Positions 38,303 through 49,236 of a stretch of 64,000 nt of DNA are shown here, piece after piece; position 1 is the stretch's first letter; every line of letters begins with the position of its first letter. Below the pieces are notes generated by a model. That model ran no database searches. It was not told the origin of the DNA and saw only the letters and a list, made by a program, of their open reading frames with translations. Source of the DNA: Lineus longissimus. Lineage: Eukaryota; Nemertea; Pilidiophora; Heteronemertea; Lineidae. A program made the position numbers and the translations under genes. The DNA lies in NCBI RefSeq assembly GCF_910592395.1, contig NC_088323.1:4340001-4404000 (forward strand). Direction: 5' to 3'.

Positions 38303-41300
38303 CTAAAGAGAAATTTTGTGACAGAATGGCTGGTTTGTGGGTATGTTCCATCGACCATGCCCTAAGCATTTGACTCGACCATTTGCCCGCTGCAATTCCG
38401 GCGTCCTCACAGTACCCTGGGGGCAGTTTACATTGAAGCCACCCTCCTCTGGAAAGCTCGGGCGATTCCTTAAAGGAACAAGTTGTCTGCGCCAGGACAC
38501 CGGTGTTGAGCAGTCACCTGAAAAGGAAAGCACGTACACATATTAAAATCCCATCAAAATCCTTACCAGGCAAGACACTTAGTGCCGAACAGGTAGCGGC
38601 CCGGGGCAGTCCAGTCTTCATCCTAATCATAGACTTTCTATAATGTGGGGGGGGGGGGGGCGAGGCAGGTCCACTGAGTATGCAAACAGGCAAGGAGAAC
38701 CTTCTCAAAGAAAGGATGAATCTATTTTTGGCATGTATTGTTCAACAACTTCACGATACGACACATGCATATCTATGTACGGTAAACCACCAAATGTTCT
38801 AGTCTGTGTGAAAATATCTCTTGCGAATCGAGATTTTACGCGAATTCCGCGAAGATTTGGCGGTTGACATGTATACCTCGAGAGTTAGCATTACTTTGTG
38901 GACCCTTGGTTTAACCCACCTGTTTTCTCGCAGAACAATATCGGTGGGATATTCCAGTGGCCGCTTGGCATGCATTCGACTACACTGCTGACCATCAGGA
39001 CGGCCCGAGACTTGTGCCAGCCTGGTTCACAGTTTACGTTCAATTTCATCCCAACAGGGGCAAGCTTGTGATTGGCCAAGGCAGGGTACGTCTGTTGCCA
39101 GAGATTGGGTATCGGGCAGCTCCGGGAACCTAAGAGTAAAATACTGTTTTTGTTAGAGCGTTTGGCGTATATAAGCATTAATTTGAAACAGACATTTCTT
39201 TTGCAAGGTACAGGTTCACCCACCACGCCAGCCCTGGCTAACTCGACCACCTCAGTACCAAGACGGTCATCACTGGCTATTTGCCTATTGCCTCAATAAT
39301 GTACTTGGTAAGCAAAGTTTGTGTGTTGTACAAAATGTAATGTGTTGAAGAATGTGTTGTATAGTGTTTAACCCTAAAATGTCGTCACTTTAATTGTACT
39401 GCAATTTAGTTACCTCCTGCCTTTGATCCATAGTTCTGCCCGCCGCCTTGCTGACTGTAGCTTCGCCCGCCGCCATTCTCGCCGTGGCTAGCCCCACCTT
39501 CGCTGGGCCGAACACAAAACTGTCTCTTGGGGAGATTCCATCTGCCATTGGCGCATCTTGCCATTTTGTTAACCCTCAATGCTGCTTGAACAAATGTCAA
39601 ACCCGGTGGGCAGCTTTCAATTTGTATACCTTTTCCACTTTTGAAAATTGGGTATTTCTGGAGGGCGGGGAACTGGGCAATCCACGCTGCCGGGGTTCTG
39701 CACGCTCCGTTAGGGGCGCTTTTGACGTTCCCATTGTTGCTATACGTTTTTTGACTGTAACCATGGTTGCCAGTGCTTCCATGGTCACCACTGTTTCCTG
39801 GAACAAGACACCATAATTTGTATCTGAAATATACGATACGTATCAAAATGACATCATGCATCTTCTGCCCAAACAAGTACTAACTGCGTTTCCATAATCA
39901 TGTTACGAGATGGAACTGTTTTCTTATTTCGAACGGTAATTTTTAAAGCAGGACCTTTTACTTTGATTATTTAATTTTGATAAAAGATACACAACGTCGT
40001 AACGTGTATCATTCCGCCTATTCCGCGCAGCGGATTAATATGGAGTGCGCATTTCTGGGCCCTATCACAAGACGCCTGCCCATGATGTACATTTAATGGG
40101 GCAACTTTCACAAGATTGATTGGTTGGTTTGTTTTTATTCCACCTTAAAGATGAGTACAATCAAAATACAAGTCATACCTTGCCCCTTCTTGCCCTGGTG
40201 ACCTTGGTTGGCCTGTTGCTTCTGGACTAAGCTGGGTAACCTTTTACACAACGGACCTGTGACGTCAATCCCGAATGTTCCTTGCGCATTGCAGACAAGC
40301 TTCCCCTTGGTCGATATGTAGAGTATTTGGCGGATTAATCTCGATCCTGGAGGGCACTTTGGTAGTTTGACCTTCTCGCCAAAGGTCACATGGTCTACAT
40401 TGATATGCCATGTCTTTGGAACTTTGCAGTTCTTGACTTAAATTGTCAAAATCAAAAATGAATACATTTTAATATAATTATTGAATATTCCCCGATCAGC
40501 GCTCTTAATTGCTCGAGACTTCTAACGATCGCGAATCTGGATCAATTGATATTTCTCAATCACCTTTCTGATATTTTCCAGGAATAGCCTTATAGAAAAG
40601 GTGCTTATGAAACATTACTTAATCAAAATACTTTGAGTTCTTAAGTATGGAATATGCTGCACAATGAGTTTTTCAATTCTGGGATATGCTTTAGTGTGAA
40701 AAAGCGGCCATAGACAACTCTCTTTCAAGGCCGCCTAGAGAGTTTCATAAATTGCCATTGGCTCCTTCGCGGGTTGTGGGTTGCTACCAAAGCCGTTTAC
40801 CTTCGCAGGGGGTCTTGACATCCCATGATCCATCAGTACCACATGTCGCCACACCACTGGTTGCATTCAAATCACGTGACATTGCCATCCCAGTTGGACA
40901 CGCATTCAGAATAAGTGCCGACCCGGGAAGGTATTGCTTCTTCAACAGCATTTTCGGGAAGAGCTTTTTCCAGAGTTTAGGAACTTCGCAGTTTTCCCCT
41001 ATAAATAATACGGAGAAAAACATTCATTGCATTGCTTTTTGTGGGAGAACAGTCCGAAAAATGTCGTCGTCGTCGTCGTTGTTGTTGTTGTCATCAACGT
41101 CGTCGTTGTTGATATTGTTGCTTTTTAAAAAACAGGACAAAAGCAATACAAGTACTAGTACTTGTCCTTACCGTCACTTTTACACAGCTTTTCCTCCTCG
41201 ACACTCCAAGTGCCATCAGGTAAGCATTTGATGATTCCTCCTTTGGCCGTCAGCGGAGCCGCCATCTGTTCCGGTTTCGGGCACGTGATCAAAATCCGGT

Positions 41301-42627
41301 GGCCACTCCAGTATTCATCGTTCAGGTTATTTAGAACAGTGTCCTTCCATTCTGAGGGCACCTTACATGTACTTTCTGAGATAAAAATGGGAACAAAACG
41401 ACGTCATCCTCACGGTAAAATCTTGTTGGGGTTCATCCAAGCCTCTATACTCGAACTTCTTCTTACTCGCCCCGAGTACATAGGAGTCCTTCAATGGCAT
41501 GATACAGCGTGCGGAGGGTTGCCACAGAGGCTTGTTCGTATCTTCTGATGAGCTGTCTACTCCATGTGAAAAGGTTTTTGTCATATATGTTTTAACTTGA
41601 GCCAATTTTGTGATGGTCAAAAACGTTTTCGCTTGGAGAACAACCTACTTTTGCATTTTAGTTGATCCACGCCAGCGTTCCAGCCCTTCTTTTCACATTT
41701 TACTTCTGCCAATCCGTCAAGGCGGAAGTGACCTGGGCACGTGACCCTGACAACCTTTCCTATTGGATACTTCTCCGCTTGGAATATCGCAGGGAACAAT
41801 TTCATCCATTGTTTGTGGGTTTCACAATGTGTGTACACTGAAAGGAAAAGCATTGGAAAACGTCAACCTCATATATAACCCGGCCTTACATGTCTTATAA
41901 TGTATACGTTAGAATTAACAACACTTTCATGGACAGCCAGCATAGATAACTCTAAACGATATGCGATGTTTTTTCTCCTTTAGCAAACTTACCCCGCTCA
42001 CTCGGCTTGACGCACGGTATAGCCTCCGCCCAGTTTCCCCGTACACACTTTACAATCTGTTTCTTCTTGCCTGTAGTCTGTACGATGTTTACCCCCTGGC
42101 AGGTGAATTTGACCTCCAGGCGCTTGGTAGAGAAGGAGTTCATTCGGGCGTGCTTCGGTCGTGGGATGTTCATGAAGCCACATGATGCTGTCGCAAGAAT
42201 AAAAAGATGATTGGGTACTGACTCACGAGTAAGTTTGTACCACTACAGCAAATGCACTTTTCAATTCGATGAAGTAATTTTTAATCTCTTTACGTTTTTT
42301 CCTCTTACCTCTCAGTTTGAAGAATTCAGACCTAACCCAATTCACGGCCTATTGTCTTTCGCACCTCGGCGTAAATTCCCCATTGTTTCCTTATCAAAAG
42401 GAAATCTTGATAGCATCGACCCCCAGGAACAGCTGTCATGGGGGTCGAATGGCCTAATTTGGCAGGGGCAAATACACGTATTGTTTCTTTGGTCTGTTCA
42501 AAATTAACATAAGATAACATGAGATGATACGCTGGAAATATCAGATAAGACATTTTAAATTAAGCTTACCTTCTGAATAAGCGAAAAATGCAAAGGACAA
42601 TATTACGAACAGGAAAGGCATCTCCAT
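38303..42627 (-). CDS. TSL6: secreted protein with eight TSL domains (9 exons, 636 aa)
   Basis: Exons are 42627-42570, 42187-41993, 41837-41649, 41375-41172, 40998-40801, 40436-40179, 39797-39414, 39129-38920 and 38517-38303; all joins are phase 1. Exon 1 (58 nt) encodes the signal peptide (MEMPFLFVILSFAFFAYSEG). Domains start SCGFMNIP, HCETH, STCKVP, NCEVP, NCKVP, ACRTP, SCPIP and DCSTP. All eight have four cysteines in CCP order, with a Trp (Phe in the NCKVP domain) between cysteines 3 and 4 and usually W five to seven residues after cysteine 1. The NCKVP domain ends in a Gln/Gly/Lys linker and the ACRTP domain is flanked by Gly/Ser/Asn/Gln-rich tracts. The protein ends CHKISL. A minus-strand AATAAA at 38286-38291 follows the stop. 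It is the closest paralogue of TSL5, with a different C-terminal domain set. Confidence 0.87.
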
Positions 42628-43664
42628 CTTGAAATAATTCGCAAAAAATGGAACTTATCCAAACTGGTGAGATATGATCGCGCCTTAATAAATCAATCAT
42701 AAATCATCACAAAAAAACGCAGACTACCTTGGACGAATGATTGATATTCTTGTTAGGCTACAACGATAGACACGTGTATTCCAGATGTATTAACCCTGGG
42801 TGCGAGATAACGGAATTTGATGCAAGGCTTTTAAAATTGCTACACCTATATCATGTTTTGTCAATTATACATCTAAGGACAATAATATTTGTCGCCAAAC
42901 TCACTAGGCTTGTCAGTTTTAAATGGCCTGGAGACTCCACTGCACTCCGTTTTACCACGAATAAAAATGTATCTAAATCAGTATCAAATAAGTTAATTCA
43001 ATGTTGCTGTATATTAACTTTTATAACTCTGCTTCTGCTAATGTTGCCAGATCCAATATACATGTACTGGTAGTCAATCAGGCGATAAATATGGCTGAGA
43101 CGATGCTTTTTAAATTCTATGCGGAGTCCTCTATTCCTTTTATAAAAGGTAGGCGTTACGGTATCGGACTTTTGTCTGGATTACGCCATGGTATACACTT
43201 TTAGAATTTGATATTGTCACTCAGTGACTGCGTAATACTAGGCCTTTTAACTTTGATACTATACTCGATTTGGTGCCAATGATGGGTCACATGTTATCAG
43301 TGGAATAGGAAAGTGACCCGAAACTCATATCAGAGTTGAAAGTCTCTCATTTGAGAAGGATAACCGTTTGTAGATTAGACTTCTTTGGGCAGATGCGTGT
43401 AGTAAAAGGGCAGTCGTAGATTAAGGTGGTGGGTGGGGGTAACTGGAGTAATGATGGCCATGGAGTAGTTAAATTTAACTCATAAAACATCGTTCAGGTG
43501 GAGCTCTTTCGACTGTCAGCTCGGATTCGGCACACACTTTAGCTACACCATCACGGTGCTTTGGTGACTTTAGCAATTAGCTTGCGTGCGTCGATTATTG
43601 TAGTTCTTAAGTCAGGTAGCGTACCTTGGGACAGACAAAAGTTTGATCGAAGGATCACACTGGG
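42628..43664. other. Intergenic: TSL6 promoter side and carotenoid oxygenase 3' side
   Basis: About 1 kb without a supported exon. The part next to 42627 should carry the TSL6 promoter. I see no clear TATA box or repeat. Confidence 0.45.
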
Positions 43665-45607
43665 TTAAGTGAAAAACCGACCATGAATAGTCCATGGAAC
43701 GAAAGTTGGCATATATGCCCTTGATATGGTTTTCATTGTTTTTGGATCAAGATGAAGCAAATAACTCGTTTTCGTATAACCATCCAGGACGATCGAAATG
43801 AGAAGCCCATCATCCTCCACTGTGGAGCCAGGTTTTGGGATAAACCAAGCTTCCGACGGGTATTGATTCAATTCGGACCAAACTGTATCGCCACCCTTGT
43901 TACAAAGATCTTTCTTTACCAGTGTGACGTTGCCAACGCTGACTTTGTCACTTTTGATGACGTTGCCATAAACGAAGCAATATGGTTTGTAACGGAAGTT
44001 CTCGTTGATGGAAGGCAGGTCCAGGCGGTTTAAAAACTCGTAACCCTTTGTGGTATTGTGTTCTAAAACGTCCAGTCTCATCGTGTGCAGATCTAAAATG
44101 AAACGATTCAGTGTAGACGTGGACGGAATCTTCGCATCTCGCTGCGTTTTGTTGCGCAGCACAGACACCTGGAGGCTATGGAGGAAATCGATGTTGGGAT
44201 ACGTCACAGCGTCCATGATAAGTCGGCCATTTTCTTCAAAGGCGTTGATATGGTGCATTGTAAACCCGGTCATTTGTTTGGTAGATTTTGTGAATCCGCT
44301 TTTGATATCTGTCACGAAGATCTCTGTTGCGTCACTTCCGCGCCAATCGAGACTATGAGATGGATTGACTGTTCTGATGAGTTTTGTTATGTCAACAAAA
44401 AGCGGACCGACAAACAAAACTGTATAGTTTTTCGTGGCGGCGAATGAATGCATGTACGGTATTCTATCAAGTTTCCATCTTGAGATCAATTCCCTGTCAT
44501 TGACATTCGGCAGACGACACAAACTGATGACGCAGTGTCCATAATCCTGCAGGCCTACCTCAACAGTTGTGACGTAGCTCACAAGATTTTGTGTCCCAAA
44601 TTCTGGCAGTGGATGCGCAGACGAAATTAACGAAAAGAAATTATCCATAGTCCCGAAATTGGGTACTTGCGGAGTATAGCGACGTGTGACATTCAAGGTT
44701 TCAAGGTCAAATTGATAAAGGCGCCAAAAGTCATTTTCGACAACGTAATCCTTGTTATATCGATGCACATTAATATTCATGTTGTCAAGTCCATGCAACA
44801 GTGCCTCCACCTTTTGCAAAGGGTTGAAATCTGGGTCAACGCCCTGAAACATCAAATATGGTGCGATGTCATGTTTTGACATCGAATCGTTGTATAAATG
44901 AGATCTGATAAACTTAGTTGAGAAGAATACCCCGTCGTTCGTGAAGTCCAATTTCGTCAATTTTCCCAAGGCGTCGAAGATGTGCAGAACCTTCCTCTTG
45001 TTAACACCGAAGAGTCCAAACCCATTTCTTACCTGAAACGTAAAGAAAAAACTTTCTAAAGTGAATCAAACCCACTACTGTTGTATTTGGAAAGCAGTCT
45101 TCACTTCAAACAGAGTAAGAAGAAATATTTTCAATGCTCTGAGTTATTGCCAAAACATTTGTGGTCAAAGAGTCTTTAAGAAATAACGTTTGGCTGTAAA
45201 AAGACCGAGGCATCAAAGTTATGTACGAAACGTACTGGTGAGAAATGAATTTTCACGAATTGGCACCGGCAGCAATGATTCCAGTTGTAGTTAACAAAAG
45301 GTGACAATCTGTCCTCAAGATGCTTGAGGGAATTAATGCTTTCTACAAAAGGTTCTAAACCTTTGTGTGAAAACTGATGGTTACATCACGCGAACGTGGC
45401 ATGAATTTTCGAGTTTTTTAACCGCTTGGAAACTGAACTTACGTAAGTTCCCCTGACCCAAGATGGCGTCTCATAACCCTCCCGGTCGAACTTCAACTTT
45501 ATGTTGTCCATCTCCAAGTCATTATCAGTGAAGAAATATTCAAAGCCTCGGTCTGGTTGTGCACATGAGCAGGCGACCATTACTAAAACGAGGCTGACGG
45601 TTGACAT
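43665..45607 (-). CDS. Carotenoid cleavage oxygenase (BCO/RPE65 family) with signal peptide (2 exons, 510 aa)
   Basis: Exons are 45607-45443 and 45032-43665, joined in phase 0 inside the family-defining PSWVRGTYVRNGFGLF block. The family uses non-haem Fe(II) bound by four His to cleave carotenoid or retinoid double bonds. The four ligands are visible: AHPLPEFGT (His195), MHSFA (His250), MHHINAFE (His315 or 316) and IHGRFF (His505). The length is typical of the family. Unlike the cytosolic vertebrate BCO1/BCO2 and RPE65, this protein starts MSTVSLVLVMVACSCAQ, a good secretory signal peptide, and has several possible N-glycosylation sites. Substrate and cleavage position cannot be read from sequence. 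Confidence 0.9.
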
Positions 45608-47602
45608 AACTTTTGATTCTAATGATAGAGACATCTGAAGAAAAAACAGAGAAACAAAAAAACAATGATTTGGCGACGACTTCAATAAATTCAGTTGAAG
45701 GAATTCTAAACAGCGTTAGGCTTCAAATTAGAATCACGGTCGTTGCTCTGAAAATTCGTTTGAAAAAAACCTTATCACGAGGATTTGAAGGTGCGGGACT
45801 GGTTCCCGGGGAACAGCATGCTCCAACACCAGGTTACGCCGATATATACACTATAATCAAAATTACCCAAATGCGGCAGCTGAAATGAGCTAGCAGTTCA
45901 ATGAATGCATGCAGCATAAACTCACTAATGCAAAACCCATGCTATAAAAGGTTACTGGACTAGCGGCTAATTACGATACCTCCAAATAATACATTTTTGT
46001 TGTTTCATCGATTTCTCGTCAGATATCGTAGCTGAGTAAATTATCGATCATACTCCTACCTCAGAAGAATTTAAAGATGCTTGACTTCGTAATGTGACTG
46101 CTCTGTCACCGTTGCAATAGGTGGTATGGGGACGGCAGTCTGTCGAGTCTCAATTTCACTGGAGAATCCACGTTTATATGGCTAAGATCTCGTGCGACAT
46201 TTTGACAACAATGGATCAATCGAAGAGAAAGAACTTCTTATGAACCTACGATTGACACAATCAAATTATAACATGTTTATAAGATCGATCGATTGATGAC
46301 TCATGCAAAGTTTGACCATGATCCAATGTACAGTACTATCAAATGATGGCCTAATTAGGTTTTTAATTGGTTTCAGAATTGATGTTTAATGTAATTCCTA
46401 CAAAACTGCCTTGTGAAAAGGGCTCGGTAGAATTTTAGAACGAAATGCGGACGAGATTCTGAGATTTTGCGTAGAACAACAACTCGCTTACGCTGGTCTA
46501 ACGTTCTAGTTCGCGGTATTTAGATCAGGTAGAATAGAACCTCCTCCCCCTCCCCCATTCCAACAAAAATCAAGAGAGGACTAATCCTTTTGCTTTGGCC
46601 AGGCTTATACATTACACAACACAGTCATGAGTTGTTAGACCTTATCTTCGATATTTACATCTCAATAAGTCAAAAGTTGAAGTGGCGGGCATTGTCACCG
46701 ATGGCTGTATTCATAAATGAGCTAGCCGGGCTTTTCTTTTTTCTTTCCCTTCGTGTTCTTCTTCTTCTCTTCTTCTCTTCATGAGGAAATCCGGGGTTTG
46801 CCCCGTGCCCCCCCCCCCCAAACTTCGCCATTGGATTAATGGAAGGACACTATCAGTGAGACATTTCTGAACAAGTCAAAACCAAACCATTGAATTAAAA
46901 TAATCCTCTGCTTTTTTTGTAAAGGCTTCTCCTTTTCACAATAACAAAGTCATTGGCCATTAAATTAATACATGAACCACTTACACATGTATATATGCAT
47001 ACATGGAAGTCCTATATAGTGCATGCTGGTTTAAACATGTCATGTGTGCAATGTGTCACTTGTAAAGAATATATAAATTTTGTTGATGTTTAGGTGAATG
47101 CTAGAAAGTGTACAGGCCCTATATATTATGCCGACAGCTAGAACCTGATGTTATAGGCCTACGTGTATATTTGGGCTGATGTGTGTTTGATGTTGGCATT
47201 TGTGTTTATGTGCAATATACATAGAGGTAAGTGCTGCTTCCTGAACCCGAGTTGTCAAGTCGAGTCCATCGGCCTAATCCAAACCGGATGAGACGTAAAA
47301 CCGAGGTTCCTAGTATATGGTGTCTAACCGTTTAGTAGAGGCTTGCACGTAAAAACCTTCATCCCGCCTTGGAGGAGGAATACTCACAGGGAAATAACTC
47401 ATCCGAGTGCAGAGCGAACGCTGATAAAGAAGAAGGGTGGAAGCTCGGCCTTGTCGACCCCAGGAATGGATCCCGCAGCGGATCAGTCAGTTTAGGAGAT
47501 ATCATATGTTGTAGGCGTTGATATTGAAATGAACCAGACTGTAGAGCTAAATTTCCGGTTCAAGGCATCGAGAGTTAAATCTTTCATTGCATTTTCAGCT
47601 TT
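45608..47602. other. Intergenic and 5' region of the 14-3-3 gene
   Basis: No coding exon is supported. There is a CT-rich tract at about 46735-46780 and a C run at about 46807-46819. A good acceptor (TTGCATTTTCAG) ends a few bases before the 14-3-3 start codon, so an intron in the 5' untranslated region probably crosses part of this stretch. Confidence 0.45.
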
Positions 47603-48469
47603 ATGATGGGACCGGAGTACAAATCCACGAACTCCATCGACACGAAGGGCCACCAGGAGGTAGTGTTTGTCGCCAAACTCGCCGAGCAGGCTGAACGGTA
47701 CGAAGAAATGGTCGAAGCAATGAAAAAAGTCGTAGAAGAAGGCAACAAACTGGTTGTGGAGGAGCGGAATCTTCTGTCCGTGGCGTACAAAAATGTTGTA
47801 GGAGTCCGGCGCTCGTCGTGGCGAATGGTTTCGAGCGCTGAAAGCAACGCCGAGCCCGTTTCCTCACGATTGAGTATGGCAGTCGAACTCCGAACTCGAA
47901 TCGAGAAAGAAATTCTGACTTTTTGCAGCGAGATACTGGGTCTCTTGGATAAACACTTAATCCCATCGTGTACGGATCCGGACGCTGATGTCGAAAATAA
48001 AGTCTTCTATATGAAAATGCGTGGAGATTATTACAGATATTTAGCGGAGATTCGAGTCGGCGAGGAGAGGTCGAAGGTCGCGATGGAGTCTAAAAATGCT
48101 TATGACACTGCTCTAAATGCGGCGCAACAACTTCCCGCAACGAATTATATCCGCCTCGGCTTGGCCTTGAACTTTTCCACCTATTGGTATGATATCGCCG
48201 GTTCAAGACACGAGGCTTGCAAAATGGCGCGAAGGGCTTTTGATGATGCTATTCCCGAATTGACAAGGTTAGATGAAGTGATCTCTTACAAAGAAACTGC
48301 CTTGATTTTGCAACTTCTGCGCGATAATTTGACCTTGTGGATGAATGAAGAGGAGGAGGAACAGGAGAGACGGAGTAAAGGTGAAAATCAAGGTGAAGGT
48401 CATGATGAAAATGTGGGTCAAGGTCATGGAGAAAATGTGGGTCAAAGTCAGAGAGGATACTACCGATAG
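47603..48469 (+). CDS. Divergent 14-3-3 protein with repeated C-terminal tail (288 aa)
   Basis: 14-3-3 proteins are dimeric adaptors that bind phosphoserine/threonine peptides. The groove residues are kept: Lys63 and Arg70 (SVAYKNV, VRRSSWR), Arg145-Tyr146 (DYYRYLAE) and Asn190 (LALNFS). Both family signatures are present (RNLLSVAYKNV and the SYKETALILQLLRDN block at 228-242). Residues 1-17 are unrelated to the usual short N-terminus. After the last helix, an acidic stretch (EEEEEQE) leads to a tail in which GHxENVGQ is repeated, ending RGYYR; canonical tails are short and acidic. The whole coding region is in one exon, whereas most animal 14-3-3 genes are split. AATAAA is at 48737-48742. A retrocopy that gained a tail is one explanation. 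Confidence 0.9.
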   Translation: MMGPEYKSTNSIDTKGHQEVVFVAKLAEQAERYEEMVEAMKKVVEEGNKLVVEERNLLSVAYKNVVGVRRSSWRMVSSAESNAEPVSSRLSMAVELRTRIEKEILTFCSEILGLLDKHLIPSCTDPDADVENKVFYMKMRGDYYRYLAEIRVGEERSKVAMESKNAYDTALNAAQQLPATNYIRLGLALNFSTYWYDIAGSRHEACKMARRAFDDAIPELTRLDEVISYKETALILQLLRDNLTLWMNEEEEEQERRSKGENQGEGHDENVGQGHGENVGQSQRGYYR

Positions 48470-49236
48470 GTTCTGCTGGGCGATTTATCAGAATGATTAT
48501 CAACTAGAACTAATACAAATCCACTGCACGGAATTTTGACAGGACATCTTTATGTCTTTCACTAAAATACCTTTAAAATAAGTGCTTACCGTCAAGGCAA
48601 CGACCATTCAGAAGCAAAAAAGGCTATTAGACGATCATCTTAAAGGACGTGGGGCCAATTAACACTTGATATATATAGAAGGGTCTGGTTTCTGTAACTT
48701 GAACATGTATTGACTAACAACTGCTCCATTTTTTAAAATAAAGCAATTTTAGACACATTTTTGTTTGCGAGTTTATTTCAAATTCTTCTTCATTGGAGAG
48801 ATCAATTTGAGGAATTATGGGGAATGAATTTCTATAAATATTGGAAATGGCAATAGAGGGAAATCGTTTTGTTTACCAATTCGTAGCACACTACAAATCC
48901 TGCATGTACTATCGTCAACTGGAAAGAAGCATTTTTGAAATATCTCTTATAAAAGTACCAAGCAAAATGATCCATCTTTTTTCGTCATTATTGCAAACCG
49001 AGCCAACGAAAAAATGGGACCGTTTTCTGATCAAGCGTATAGGTTATTTTCTCTTTTACATGTCACACCCTGCAAAGACCTCTTTCAGATGTCCGTAACA
49101 CTGGTGTGACGTGTTTCGGTTGCTCCCCACATTTCAGTGTTTCCACATATAATCAAGACAGCGATAGAGTCTTTCAGCGTTTCCAAAAAAATGAGGGGCA
49201 ATACTCAAAAATGTATTGCCGGTTACAATGCCTTCA
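48470..49236. other. Convergent 3' region of 14-3-3 and CD-MPR-like copy 3
   Basis: Holds the 14-3-3 3' untranslated region (AATAAA at 48737-48742) and, on the minus strand, a possible AATAAA near 48772 for CD-MPR-like copy 3. The two transcripts may meet or overlap. No coding exon is supported. Confidence 0.5.

Noticed and set aside
47584-47966. Minus-strand frames opposite the 14-3-3 gene
   Set aside because: The plus strand encodes an unmistakable 14-3-3 protein over the same bases.
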